Shown here: piece after piece, positions 6,323-14,713 of the stretch
Layout of the letters: the number at the start of each line of letters is the position of its first letter
Numbering within the stretch: position 1 is the first letter of the stretch
Assembly (NCBI RefSeq): GCF_020544465.1
Contig: NZ_CP066126.1
Span: forward strand, 930,001 to 994,000
Length of the DNA: 64,000 bases
Source of the DNA: Chromobacterium rhizoryzae
Lineage (GTDB): Bacteria > Pseudomonadota > Gammaproteobacteria > Burkholderiales > Chromobacteriaceae
Reading direction: 5' to 3'
The notes under the pieces: generated by a model
The model's input: only the letters and a program-made list of their open reading frames with translations
The model's database searches: none
Told to the model about the DNA's origin: nothing
Position numbers and translations under genes: made by a program

Positions 6323-8710
6323 ATGGCTGAGAACTACGTCATCTGGTTCGAGAAACTGCGCATGACCGATGTGGAGCAGGTAGGCGGCAAGAACGCCTCC
6401 CTTGGTGAAATGATCAGCCAACTGGCTGGCTCCGGGGTTCGCGTCCCGGGGGGCTTTGCCACCACGGCGCAGGCTTACCGGGATTTTCTGCAGCACAACG
6501 GCCTGGCCGAAAAGATCAGCGCCGCGCTGGCCAAGCTGGACATCGACGATGTCAGCGAACTGGCCCGAATCGGCAAGGAAATCCGGCAATGGATCATCGA
6601 TACCCCGTTCCCCGCCAAGCTTGACGCCGATATCAAAGAGGCCTGGGATCAGATGGTGGCCGATGCCGGCGGCGCCGACATCTCCGTTGCAGTCCGTTCC
6701 TCCGCCACCGCAGAAGACCTCCCCGACGCCTCGTTCGCAGGCCAGCAAGAAACCTTCCTGAATATCCGCGGCCTTGACAATGTCAAGGATGCGATGAAGC
6801 ACGTTTTCGCCTCCCTCTATAACGACCGCGCCATTTCCTACCGCGTGCACAAAGGCTTTGAGCACGACGTAGTGGCTTTGTCCGCCGGCGTGCAGCGCAT
6901 GGTGCGTTCCGACTGCGGCGCGGCCGGCGTGATGTTCACCATCGACACCGAATCCGGCTTTGACGACGTGGTGTTCATCACCGCGTCCTACGGCCTGGGC
7001 GAAACCGTGGTGCAGGGCGCGGTAAACCCCGACGAATTCTACGTGCACAAGCCGACGCTGAAAGCCGGCCGTCCGGCGGTGCTGCGCAAGACCATGGGCT
7101 CCAAGCTGATCAAGATGGAGTTCACCGACGCCTCGCAAGCCGGCCGCTCGGTCAAGACCGTGGACGTGTCCCCGGCGGAGCGCCAGCAATTCTCCATCAG
7201 CGACGCCGAAGTGGCTGAACTGGCCGAATACGCGCTGATCATCGAGAAGCACTACGGTCGTCCGATGGACATCGAATGGGGCCGCGACGGCCACGACGGC
7301 AAGCTCTACATCCTGCAGGCGCGTCCGGAAACGGTGAAGTCGCAGGAAGACCGCAAGGACACGCTGCGCCGCTATCGCCTGAACAGCAAATCGCAAGTGC
7401 TGTGCGAAGGCCGCGCCATTGGTCAGAAGATCGGCCAGGGCGTGGTGCGCACCATCAAGGACGCGTCCGAGATGGACCGCGTCAAGCCGGGCGACGTGCT
7501 GGTGACCGACATGACCGACCCGGATTGGGAACCGGTGATGAAACGCGCCGCCGCCATCGTCACCAACCGCGGCGGCCGCACCTGCCACGCGGCCATTATC
7601 GCGCGCGAGCTGGGCATCCCGGCCGTGGTGGGCTGCGGCGACGCCACCCAGGTGCTGTCCGAAGGCATGCAGGTGACCGTGTCCTGCGCCGAAGGCGACA
7701 CCGGCAATATCTACGACGGCCTGCTGGACGTGGAAGTGATCGACCTGGAACTGGACAAGATGCCCAAGGCCCCGGTCAAGATCATGATGAACGTGGGCAA
7801 TCCGGAACTGGCTTTCGACTTCGCGCAGCTGCCGAACGAAGGCGTGGGCCTGGCGCGCATGGAGTTCGTGATCAACCGTCAGATCGGCATCCACCCGAAA
7901 GCGCTGTTGGAGTTCGACAAGCTGCCGGCGGATCTGAAAGCCACCATCAGCGACCGCATCGCCGGTTACGCCAGCCCGGTGGACTTCTACGTGGACAAGA
8001 TCGCCGAAGGCGTGTCCACCCTGGCCGCGGCTTTCTATCCGAAAAAGGTCATCGTGCGCATGTCCGACTTCAAGTCGAACGAGTACGCCAACCTGATCGG
8101 CGGCCAGCTGTACGAGCCGCACGAAGAAAACCCGATGATCGGTTTCCGCGGCGCCGCCCGCTATGTGGCCGAATCCTTCCGCGATTGCTTTGAACTGGAA
8201 TGCCGCGCCATCAAGAAAGTGCGCGACGTGATGGGTCTGACCAATGTGGAAGTGATGATTCCCTTTGTGCGCACCCTGTCCGAAGCCGAGCAAGTGGTGG
8301 AGATCCTGGCCGCCAACGGCCTCAAGCGCGGCGAAAACGGCCTGCGCCTGATCATGATGTGCGAACTGCCGACCAACGCCGTGTTGGCCGACAAGTTCCT
8401 GCAGCATTTCGACGGCTTCTCCATCGGCTCCAACGACATGACCCAGCTGACGCTGGGCGTGGACCGCGACTCCGGCGGCCCGATCGCCTCCACCTTCGAC
8501 GAGCGCAACGAAGCGGTCAAGGTCATGCTACACATGGCGATCCAGGCCTGCCGCAAGCAGGGTAAGTACATCGGCATCTGCGGCCAAGGCCCGTCGGACC
8601 ATCCGGACTTCGCCAAGTGGCTGGTGGAAGAGGGCATCGAAACCGTGTCCCTGAACCCGGACACCGTGGTGGAAACCTGGCTGTACCTGGCGCGTGAACT
8701 GAACAGCTAA
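6323..8710 (+). CDS. ppsA: Phosphoenolpyruvate synthase
   Basis: 795 residues, close to the Escherichia coli length. Domains in order are the N-terminal ATP-grasp (GGKNASLGEM, VRSSATAEDLPDASFAGQ), the swivelling phosphohistidine domain (GGRTCHAAIIARELG, His about residue 422) and the C-terminal PEP/pyruvate barrel (ECRAIKKVR, SIGSNDMTQLTLGVDRDS, GICGQ). It makes PEP from pyruvate and ATP for gluconeogenesis. ATG 6323 is preferred to GTG 6320, with AGGAAG upstream. It should be controlled by the divergent PpsR. A strong terminator follows. Confidence 0.97.
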   Translation: MAENYVIWFEKLRMTDVEQVGGKNASLGEMISQLAGSGVRVPGGFATTAQAYRDFLQHNGLAEKISAALAKLDIDDVSELARIGKEIRQWIIDTPFPAKLDADIKEAWDQMVADAGGADISVAVRSSATAEDLPDASFAGQQETFLNIRGLDNVKDAMKHVFASLYNDRAISYRVHKGFEHDVVALSAGVQRMVRSDCGAAGVMFTIDTESGFDDVVFITASYGLGETVVQGAVNPDEFYVHKPTLKAGRPAVLRKTMGSKLIKMEFTDASQAGRSVKTVDVSPAERQQFSISDAEVAELAEYALIIEKHYGRPMDIEWGRDGHDGKLYILQARPETVKSQEDRKDTLRRYRLNSKSQVLCEGRAIGQKIGQGVVRTIKDASEMDRVKPGDVLVTDMTDPDWEPVMKRAAAIVTNRGGRTCHAAIIARELGIPAVVGCGDATQVLSEGMQVTVSCAEGDTGNIYDGLLDVEVIDLELDKMPKAPVKIMMNVGNPELAFDFAQLPNEGVGLARMEFVINRQIGIHPKALLEFDKLPADLKATISDRIAGYASPVDFYVDKIAEGVSTLAAAFYPKKVIVRMSDFKSNEYANLIGGQLYEPHEENPMIGFRGAARYVAESFRDCFELECRAIKKVRDVMGLTNVEVMIPFVRTLSEAEQVVEILAANGLKRGENGLRLIMMCELPTNAVLADKFLQHFDGFSIGSNDMTQLTLGVDRDSGGPIASTFDERNEAVKVMLHMAIQACRKQGKYIGICGQGPSDHPDFAKWLVEEGIETVSLNPDTVVETWLYLARELNS

Positions 8711-8730
8711 TCCCTGTTTCACCGCTTTCA

Positions 8731-8760
8731 AACCGCCCGCTTGCCGGGCGGTTTTGTTTT
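8731..8760 (+). terminator. Rho-independent terminator of ppsA
   Basis: AACCGCCCG/CGGGCGGTT with a 5-base loop is followed by TTGTTTT, 20 bp after the ppsA stop. Confidence 0.9.
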
Positions 8761-8845
8761 GTCCGGCGCTTCTTGCAAGCGGCGGGCGCGGACGCGGGGC
8801 TATGCTTGAGCGCATCGATTCATGAACGCCAATAGGAAGCCCGTC

Positions 8846-9268
8846 ATGCAGTTATTTCGTAGCACTCCCGTCAAAGCCTCGTTGGACATCGTCATCCCGC
8901 GTTACCTGGACGCCAGGCCGGCCAAGGAGGCCTCCGCGCTGGCCCAAGTGCTGACCGCCTGCTCCAATCGCGCGTTGGAACAAGGCGTGTATCCGGATCT
9001 GGGCGCTTTGCGCGCCGATTGCCAGCGCTGGGGCGCCATTGTCGCGGGCAGCCGGCAATTCAATAATCGCCAAGGCGCGGAGCTGGATGGGAAGCTGGAT
9101 CGCCTGGGCGCGGCGCTCAAGCAATCCTTGCAAGGGATTGAACAACGGATTCAGGCTGAAGGCCGGCATTACGGCGATAGGCTGCAATTGGCCAAGCAGG
9201 GCTACGCGGTGGATCTAGAGCCTTCCCGGCGCGTATTGGGCGACAAGCTGGCTTTAAGTTTCGGTTAA
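8846..9268 (+). CDS. Hypothetical protein, helical, 140 aa
   Basis: Not recognised. ATG 8846 is chosen because AGGAAG lies 7 bases upstream; an ATG at 8822 has no SD. The product starts MQLFRSTPVKASLDIVIPRYLDARP and is mainly predicted helical, with heptad-like Leu/Ile spacing in the second half (LGAALKQSLQGIEQRIQ). There is no signal peptide and no transmembrane segment. It is monocistronic between the ppsA terminator and the OB-fold gene. Confidence 0.7.
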   Translation: MQLFRSTPVKASLDIVIPRYLDARPAKEASALAQVLTACSNRALEQGVYPDLGALRADCQRWGAIVAGSRQFNNRQGAELDGKLDRLGAALKQSLQGIEQRIQAEGRHYGDRLQLAKQGYAVDLEPSRRVLGDKLALSFG

Positions 9269-9317
9269 GGCTGCCGTGTTGTAATCCAGACATCGACAAC
9301 ACACTAGGAGTCCAAAC

Positions 9318-9665
9318 ATGAAAGCCATCACCGTTCTGCTCACCGCCGCCGCGCTGTCCCTGCCCTTCGCCGCCCAGGCGGAATTCACCGGCCCCGGCGT
9401 GCCGGCCGCCGTCACCACCGTGGCCGCCGCGCAAAAAGCCGCCGACGACACCCCGGTGACGCTGGAAGGCAAGATCGTGCGCCAGATCGACCACAAGCGT
9501 TACGAGTTCCGCGACGCCACCGGCACCATGACGGTGAAGATCAGCCAGAAACGCCTGCCGGCGCAAAAGATCGACCAGAACAGCAAGCTGCGCATCGTCG
9601 GCGAAGTGGACAAGGAACTGACGTCGACCAAGGTGGACGCCAAGCTGGTGGAAGTGCTGCCGTAA
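9318..9665 (+). CDS. YgiW/YdeI-family periplasmic OB-fold protein
   Basis: 115 residues with a signal peptide ending LPFAAQA. The mature part FTGPG...VTLEGKIVRQIDHKRYEFRDATGTMTVKI...LRIVGEVDKE is the bacterial OB-fold (BOF, DUF388) pattern. Family members are stress-induced periplasmic proteins linked to peroxide, cationic peptide and biofilm phenotypes. The SD AGGAG precedes the ATG at good spacing. Bases 9689-9723 form a terminator shared with the convergent gene. Confidence 0.9.
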   Translation: MKAITVLLTAAALSLPFAAQAEFTGPGVPAAVTTVAAAQKAADDTPVTLEGKIVRQIDHKRYEFRDATGTMTVKISQKRLPAQKIDQNSKLRIVGEVDKELTSTKVDAKLVEVLP

Positions 9666-9688
9666 ACCGTTGTCCCCCTGCAACGCGA

Positions 9689-9723
9689 ACGGGCCCGGCG
9701 CTGCGCAAGCAGGCCGGGCCCGT
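9689..9723. terminator. Bidirectional hairpin between convergent genes
   Basis: ACGGGCCCGGC pairs with GCCGGGCCCGT around a 13-base loop. U tracts are short on both sides, so termination strength is uncertain. It separates the OB-fold gene (+) from the peroxiredoxin-like gene (-). Confidence 0.55.
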
Positions 9724-9738
9724 GTCGTTATTGGGGGC

Positions 9739-10329
9739 TTACTGTGACGGCCCTTCGTCCTTCAACTGCTCCTCATGCTCCAGTTCCTGCTGCGCCTCCA
9801 GCGCCTGTTCCTCGGCTTCGCGCAGCAAGTGGTTGATCTTGTCGAAGTCGAACAGATCCTGGGTGTTGCGCAGCCGCTCGGCGTAATGAATGGTGTTGCT
9901 GCCGTCGGCCAGCAGCAGGGCGGGCGCGGTGTAGCCGCTGAGCGGATATTCGCGGATCAGCACCCCGTAATGTTTGTGGAAATCGCGGCCGCGCAGCGTG
10001 GACAGCAGGGTGACGTGGGGCAGGCCGTGCTCGCGCCGGGCCCGCGCCAGCGAAGACGGCGAATCCACGGTGATTACCGCCAGACTGATTTGCGGCCAGC
10101 GCTCCAGGAAACGCCGCGTCTCCTGCAGCAGGTATTGGCCGCCATGCTCGTATTCGTCCAGCGACAGCAGGGTCAAAATCAGCTTGGGCACGCCGCCCAG
10201 GCCTTCCAGCGACACGTCCTGCTTGCCGTCGCCCACCAGCATGAAGCTGGGCAGATAGGCGCCCACTTCGGGAAAGTCCCCCTCCACCGGCAACAACTCA
10301 TCGCCGTATTGCAACATGAAGTCGCTCAT
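9739..10329 (-). CDS. Peroxiredoxin/Tpx-like protein lacking all cysteines
   Basis: 196 residues. The N-terminal half follows the thiol peroxidase layout: VGAYLPSFMLVGDG, DVSLEGLGGVPKLILTLLSLDEYEHGG, then LAVITVDSPSSLARARREHGL and VTLLSTLRGRDFHKHYGVLI. Where Tpx has a Thr-x-x-Cys after the SLD motif, this protein has EYEHGG, and it contains no cysteine at all. Thiol peroxidase chemistry is therefore excluded. The C-terminus is a long acidic Glu/Gln helix. It may be a structural or binding relic of the fold. The SD GGGAG supports the start at 10329. Confidence 0.8.
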   Translation of the reverse strand: MSDFMLQYGDELLPVEGDFPEVGAYLPSFMLVGDGKQDVSLEGLGGVPKLILTLLSLDEYEHGGQYLLQETRRFLERWPQISLAVITVDSPSSLARARREHGLPHVTLLSTLRGRDFHKHYGVLIREYPLSGYTAPALLLADGSNTIHYAERLRNTQDLFDFDKINHLLREAEEQALEAQQELEHEEQLKDEGPSQ

Positions 10330-10404
10330 TCTCGTCTCCCAATGCCCATGCTTCTATCGTGGACCACGCAGCGGCAAAATCAAGCCGCCGCTGTGCTAAG
10401 AGCA

Positions 10405-10431
10405 TAAAAAAAGCCTGCGCGAACGCAGGCT
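10405..10431 (-). terminator. Rho-independent terminator of dctA
   Basis: On the minus strand AGCCTGCG-TTCG-CGCAGGCT is followed by a run of seven U residues, 24 bp past the dctA stop. Confidence 0.9.
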
Positions 10432-10454
10432 GTAAGGGCTGGGAAAACAAAAGC

Positions 10455-11789
10455 TTAGGATCGGGCTGCTTCCGCGGCGGCCAGTTGCGCCGGCAGCGGC
10501 GCGACGGCCGGCTCCTCCGGCAGCACCGGCTCGCCGGCCAGCACGCGGCGCATGCGTTCTTCGTCCAGCGCCTTCTCCCAGCGCGCCACCACGATGGTGG
10601 CCACGCCGTTGCCGATCAGATTGGTGATGGCGCGGGCCTCGGACATGAAGCGGTCGATGCCGATCAGCAGGGCCAGGCCGGACACCGGCAGCTTGCCGCC
10701 CAGCGTGGCCAGCGTGGCGGCCAGGGTGATGAAGCCGCCGCCGGTCACCGCCGCCGCGCCCTTGGACGTGAGCAGCAGCACGCCCAGCAGGCCCAGCTCC
10801 TCCGCCAGCGTCAGCTCCACATTGGTGGCTTGGGCGATGAAGATGGCGGCCATGGTCAGATAGATGGAGGTGCCGTCCAGATTGAAGGAGTAGCCGGTGG
10901 GAATCACCATGCCCACCACCGGTTTGGAGCAGCCCAGGTTTTCCAGCTTCTTCATGATGCCCGGCAGCGCGGACTCGGATGAAGAGGTGCCCAATACCAG
11001 CAGCAACTCCTCCTTGATGTAAATCAGGAAGCGCCACAGGCTGAAGCCGTTGAGCTTGGCGATGGTGCCCAGCACCACGAAGACGAAGGCGAAACAGGTC
11101 AGGTAGACGCAGAGCATCAGGAAACCCAGCTGTTTCAGCGAACCCACGCCGTATTTGCCGATGGTGAAGGCCATCGCGCCGAAGGCGCCAATGGGGGCCA
11201 GCTTCATCAGCATATTGATCACGCCGAACAAAGCATGGGAGAACTCGTCCAGGATGTGGACGATGGTCTTGCCGTTGTCGCCCATCTTGGTCAGCGCCAG
11301 GCCCAGCAGCACCGAGAAGGTCAGCACCTGCAGGATTTCGCCGTTGGCGAACGCGCCCACCACCGTATCCGGAATGATGTGCATCAGGAAATCAATGCTG
11401 CTCATCTCCTTGGCGTTGGCGGCGTACTTGGCCACCGAGTGCGCGTCCAGCGTGCTGGGGTCCACATTGAGGCCGGCGCCGGGCTTGAGCACATTCACCA
11501 CCACCAGGCCGATCACCAGCGCCAGCGTGGTGACGGCTTCAAAGTAGAACAGCGCTTTCACGCCCACGCGGCCCACTTCCTTCATATCGCCCATCTTGGC
11601 GATGCCCACCACCACGGTGGCGAAGATGATGGGGGCGATCATCATCTTGATCAGTTTGATGAAGGCGTCGCCCAGCGGTTTCATCTTCGCGCCCAGGTCG
11701 GGAACGAAGGCGCCGAGCATCACGCCGAGGAAAATGGCCAGCAGCACCTGGAAATAAAGGCGCTGGTAGAGGGGGGTTTTGGTCTGCAT
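10455..11789 (-). CDS. dctA: C4-dicarboxylate:proton/cation symporter
   Basis: 444 residues of the dicarboxylate/amino acid:cation symporter family. Eight membrane helices and two re-entrant loops are expected. Diagnostic stretches are TSSSESALPGIMKKLE (first hairpin, serine-rich), VIPTGYSFNLDGTSIYLTMA (helix 7) and SKGAAAVTGGGFITLAATL (second hairpin). The match is to DctA rather than GltP, and it should take up succinate, fumarate and malate across the inner membrane. AGGGA lies upstream of the ATG. It is divergent from a periplasmic binding protein gene. Confidence 0.93.
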   Translation of the reverse strand: MQTKTPLYQRLYFQVLLAIFLGVMLGAFVPDLGAKMKPLGDAFIKLIKMMIAPIIFATVVVGIAKMGDMKEVGRVGVKALFYFEAVTTLALVIGLVVVNVLKPGAGLNVDPSTLDAHSVAKYAANAKEMSSIDFLMHIIPDTVVGAFANGEILQVLTFSVLLGLALTKMGDNGKTIVHILDEFSHALFGVINMLMKLAPIGAFGAMAFTIGKYGVGSLKQLGFLMLCVYLTCFAFVFVVLGTIAKLNGFSLWRFLIYIKEELLLVLGTSSSESALPGIMKKLENLGCSKPVVGMVIPTGYSFNLDGTSIYLTMAAIFIAQATNVELTLAEELGLLGVLLLTSKGAAAVTGGGFITLAATLATLGGKLPVSGLALLIGIDRFMSEARAITNLIGNGVATIVVARWEKALDEERMRRVLAGEPVLPEEPAVAPLPAQLAAAEAARS

Positions 11790-12028
11790 CGCGGTCCCTG
11801 TAGCGTTGTCTGACTTCGGCTCGGGGCGGGCCGAAGTTGTTATGCAATCAAAAGCGGGCTCTTAACGGCCCATGATTGCGGATGCTAGCAAGAGGAAGCG
11901 CGGGGACGAATTGCCGATATCCCTATGCGGGATAACCCCAACACGAAGTAAATCGCCGCTGTTGGCCAGCCGTCAGCTTCTATGCTTGGTAAGACGCGTC
12001 GTCAGAATTCCGCGGGAGGTATGCCGCC

Positions 12029-12754
12029 ATGAAGCTCGCCTTTGTCCACGCCGCCCTGTTGCTGGGTGCGCTCGCCGTCTGCGGCCGGGCGGAGTCGACA
12101 TCGCCCCGCATCCGTTTGCTGACCGAGGATTACCCGCCGTTCAACATCGCGCTGGAGGAGGGCAAGATCGGCGGCTTGTCCACCGACATCCTGCGCGAAA
12201 TGTTCCAGCGCGCGGGCATCCCGTACAGCATGGAGTTGCTGCCCTGGCTGCGCGCCTACGCCATCGCCCAGCAGGAAGACAATAGCTGCGTTTACTCGAC
12301 TTCGCGCACGCCCAGCCGGGAGAGTCAGTTCAAATGGGTGGGGCCGCTGGTCAGCAACTCCTGGAGCCTGTTCGCCGGCCCTCACAGCCCGGCGGGGGTG
12401 GCCGCGCTGGACGACGCGCGCGGCTTCACCATAGGCAGCTACAAGGGCTCGGGGATGTCGCAGTATCTGGCCGATCTGGGCTTCAAGCTGGAGCTGGCGA
12501 GAGCGGACGATTTGAACGCCAGAAAGCTGGTGGCCGGCCATATCGACTTTTGGGCCAGCGGCGAGTTCAGCGGCGCCTACATCGCCTCCGCCAACCGGCT
12601 GCCCATCCGACTGCTGTTCAGCTTCAACACGGTGCAGATGTATCTGGCCTGCAACCCGGGAATGGATGAGCGCATCGTGCTGAAACTCAACAAGACGCTG
12701 CTCAATATGCAGCGCGACGGCGTGGTGGACGCGCTGCGCAAGCATTACCGTTAG
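12029..12754 (+). CDS. Periplasmic substrate-binding protein, family 3 (PAAT-like)
   Basis: 241 residues with a signal peptide (core HAALLLGALAVCGRA). The body is the SBP_bac_3 fold: IRLLTEDYPPFNIALEEGKIGGLSTDI, WLRAYAIAQ, SRTPSRESQFKWVGPL and GFTIGSYKGSG. No ABC permease or ATPase genes are adjacent, so it may be an orphan receptor or serve a distant transporter. GGGAGG lies upstream of the ATG. Ligand is unknown. The 239-bp gap to dctA holds a small hairpin (ATCCC/GGGAT) and presumably both promoters. Confidence 0.85.
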   Translation: MKLAFVHAALLLGALAVCGRAESTSPRIRLLTEDYPPFNIALEEGKIGGLSTDILREMFQRAGIPYSMELLPWLRAYAIAQQEDNSCVYSTSRTPSRESQFKWVGPLVSNSWSLFAGPHSPAGVAALDDARGFTIGSYKGSGMSQYLADLGFKLELARADDLNARKLVAGHIDFWASGEFSGAYIASANRLPIRLLFSFNTVQMYLACNPGMDERIVLKLNKTLLNMQRDGVVDALRKHYR

Positions 12755-12780
12755 GCTAGGGCCGCCTAGGAGTGTGAAGC

Positions 12781-13383
12781 TCAGTGGAACTGCTTGATGT
12801 AGGAGGCCACGCCGCCCAGCAGCATCTCGATCGAGATCGCGGTCAGCACCAGGCCCATCAGCCGCTCCAGCGCAGTGATCGCCTGCTCGCCCAGCAGCTT
12901 TTGCAGCTTGCCGGAGAAGAGAAACACCAGCAGCGTCACCAGCATGCAGATAGTCAGGGCGCCCAGCCATTCCAGCATCCGCTCCGGCTCGCGGGTGGAC
13001 ATCAGCAGCACGGTGGCCATCGCCGACGGGCCGGCGATCAGCGGCACGGCGATCGGCACGATGAAGGGTTCGCCATGCATCTTGTCGCCGCCGAACACGC
13101 TGCCTTCGCCGGGGAAGATCATCTTGATGGCGATCAGGAACAGGATCACGCCGCCGGCCACCCGCATCGAATCATCGGTCAGATGCATCAAGTCCAGGAA
13201 GTTGCGGCCAAAGAACATGAAGGCGGACAGCACCAGGAAGGCGATCAGGCATTCGCGGTAGACCACGCGGCGGCGGCGTTCCGGCTTGACCTGCTTGAGC
13301 GCGGCGATGAACAGCGGGATATTGCCCAGCGGATCGGTGATCAGGATCAGCAGGACGGTGGCGGACAGAAAAGAGGTTTGCAT
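12781..13383 (-). CDS. MarC-family inner-membrane protein (YhgN-like)
   Basis: 200 residues with six predicted transmembrane helices. The N-terminus ATVLLILITDPLGNIPLFIAAL and the segment FIVPIAVPLIAGPSAMATVLLM are conserved in the MarC/UPF0056 family. Function is unknown; the old link to multiple antibiotic resistance is not supported. It is convergent with the binding-protein gene, with only 26 bp between stops. The SD is weak. Confidence 0.9.
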   Translation of the reverse strand: MQTSFLSATVLLILITDPLGNIPLFIAALKQVKPERRRRVVYRECLIAFLVLSAFMFFGRNFLDLMHLTDDSMRVAGGVILFLIAIKMIFPGEGSVFGGDKMHGEPFIVPIAVPLIAGPSAMATVLLMSTREPERMLEWLGALTICMLVTLLVFLFSGKLQKLLGEQAITALERLMGLVLTAISIEMLLGGVASYIKQFH

Positions 13384-13573
13384 GGTGTGTGCTTGCAGCG
13401 TGTGATTATGTTTATAACGCGGCGGAGCGGGTGGACAGGGCGCCGCTCCGGCGCGAGTGATGCGCGCGATTATCTCATGGCGATGCCGAATGGGTTAGTC
13501 CGGATTGCGACGGTTATATTCGTTTGGCCGGTGAATCAAGGGTAGCCCGCCAGGCCGGCGGGCGTTGGCGGGA

Positions 13574-13888
13574 TCAGGTCAATTCCTGCAACTGCTCATA
13601 AGCTTGCTGCAAGCGCTGGGTGAAGGGCTCAAGCAGGCAATACACCTGCTCGCGCTCCAGATGCTTGATCTCGGACTGGTCCAGCAGCATCAACAGCCCG
13701 GCCAGCGCGCAACTGACCTGCCCCAGCTCCAGCGAGGCGGCGTGACAGATGTCGTGGATGGATTGGTTGCAATGCGCCAGCCGTTTCAGCTGCGGTTCGA
13801 GGCTGCGTAGCGCGGTGTGTTGCAGACACTGTGTTTGCAGCTGCTGGATCTGGCGGTCTAGTTCAACAATGCTGGAAATGGCGTTCAT
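13574..13888 (-). CDS. Hypothetical helical protein, DUF1484-like
   Basis: 104 residues starting MNAISSIVELDRQIQQLQTQC, all helical, with SIHDICHAASLELGQVSCALAGLLMLLD in the middle. From memory this resembles DUF1484, a small family in Chromobacterium and Ralstonia of unknown function; this was not checked. AGGAGG lies at ideal distance from the ATG at 13888. That ATG overlaps the stop of an upstream micro-ORF (ATGA), so translation is probably coupled. The longer in-frame extension to 14110 runs through the structured leader and is unlikely to be used. Confidence 0.75.
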   Translation of the reverse strand: MNAISSIVELDRQIQQLQTQCLQHTALRSLEPQLKRLAHCNQSIHDICHAASLELGQVSCALAGLLMLLDQSEIKHLEREQVYCLLEPFTQRLQQAYEQLQELT

Positions 13889-13965
13889 GGCTGCGCCTCC
13901 TGAAGCGGGGCGCCGGCCGTGGCCTGGCAAGGCGGGGGATAGCTGAACAAGGGTAGAACCAACAT
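13885..13965 (-). CDS. 26-aa micro-ORF overlapping the DUF1484-like gene
   Basis: ATG at 13965 with a strong SD (AAGGAG, 8 bases upstream). The peptide begins MLVLPLFSYPPPCQ and ends QEAQP, with TGA at 13887-13885 overlapping the next ATG. The frame stays open upstream to an ATG at 14145, giving an 86-residue alternative with the motif RASPQANHEKGAFPM. That motif recalls the Ash-type small phage proteins (ASH-P-x-A-x-H-E); the resemblance is from memory and weak. It may be a coupling leader or a real small protein. Confidence 0.5.
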   Translation of the reverse strand: MLVLPLFSYPPPCQATAGAPLQEAQP

Positions 13966-14003
13966 GGGGAACGCTCCTTTTTCGTGGTTCGCCTGCGGGC
14001 TCG

Positions 14004-14178
14004 CTCTCAAACGGGCTGACAGGCGCGTGACGAGGTTGAGAGACCGGGGAAAAAGGAAGCCGGTAGGCCGTAAAGGCCTCCCCGCCACGGCCCGCCGGAT
14101 GGCGAAGCAATAGCGTTCTGGACGCGACTGCATACGCAGTGGCATCCCCTTTTTCCCTTTATATGGGCTCTCACACCC
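14004..14178 (-). promoter_or_regulatory. Long self-complementary RNA leader upstream of the micro-ORF
   Basis: In the minus-strand RNA, GGTGTGAGAG (14177-14168) can pair with CTCTCAACC (14042-14034). Inside it GGGAAAAAGG (14158-14149) pairs perfectly with CCTTTTTCCC (14056-14047), enclosing AGGCC/GGCCT hairpins. The CTCTCAA segment can alternatively pair with TTGAGAG at 14010-14004, nearer the micro-ORF start. A TATAAA on this strand lies just inside the first arm. This arrangement of switchable long-range pairing resembles phage C4-type antisense leaders, but no covariation test was possible. Confidence 0.5.
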
Positions 14179-14317
14179 AGCGCCGTTAAGTGAAACGGCA
14201 CGCGGCGATTGTTGCCGAAGGGCCGGGTGGGGTCAAGCGGCAGCGTCCAGCTGTGCTGTGTTGTCGGTCTTATCCGATGATGTTGATTTTGGTACTGATT
14301 TATGGTACCAGTTGAGT

Positions 14318-14713
14318 GTGAAACGAAAACACTTGATCACCTTGCAGTTGATCTTCACGCGTCCAGTCAGCGCCAATATCCGGTGGAGCGATATTGAGGC
14401 TTTGTTTCAGGAGCCGGGTGTAGAGCCTATTCACGATCTCGCGAGCTAGAGCGAGACAAGGCGAAAGTGGCTGAGAAAGCGGAATGTACATTTGGTACAT
14501 GAGCATTTCGAAGCCGGTTTCAACGCCGTATCGCCGACGCGCAGCAGTTCGTGAATAGGGTCTGAGATTGAGGAGCGTGAAGGGAGGGATATCAGCGTTG
14601 CCTTATTCGGCGTGGTGAGGGTGTTTCATCGGCCCCATCCTTCTCCGGATACGGACAAAGGCGCGGTGGCCGCAATTAGAAAATGGCTGGAAACCAACGG
14701 GGTGACTCCATGA
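14318..14713 (+). pseudogene. hicA: HicA-type mRNA interferase toxin, disrupted by a repeat element
   Basis: The N-terminal part (GTG 14318) encodes VKRKHLITLQLIFTRP...NIRWSDIEALFQEPG, and the sequence after 14563 encodes EIEEREGRDISVALFG, then VRVFHRPHPSPDTDKGAVAA and RKWLETNGV. Joined, these make a complete HicA double-stranded-RNA-binding-fold toxin with the conserved FHRPHP histidine. A 141-bp family A repeat (14422-14562) sits between them. It keeps the frame but brings in a TAG at 14447-14449, so the catalytic half is not translated. The stop TGA (14711-14713) overlaps the hicB ATG. Confidence 0.85.
14422..14562 (+). repeat. Family A MITE-like repeat, copy 3 (inside hicA)
   Basis: 141 bp with near-perfect terminal inverted repeats: AGAGCCTATTCACGA at the left and TCGTGAATAGGGTCT at the right. 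The interior contains CTCGCGAGC, GCGAGACAAGGCGAAAG, an ATGTACAT-TTG-GTACAT palindrome, GAGCATTTCGAAGC and TATCGCCGACGCGCAGCAG. It has no ORF of its own, so it is non-autonomous. This copy defines the family orientation. Removing it restores an intact hicA frame. Confidence 0.85.

Noticed and set aside
6290..8407. 705-codon minus-strand ORF opposite ppsA, and similar long shadows opposite relA, deoA, clpA and the GGDEF-EAL gene
   Set aside because: His/Gln/Arg-rich translations typical of antisense frames in GC-rich genes; the sense genes are unambiguous.
11790..12028. Sigma-54 or other special control site for dctA
   Set aside because: No site matching TGGCAC-N5-TTGC was found on the minus strand; only a small ATCCC/GGGAT hairpin is present.
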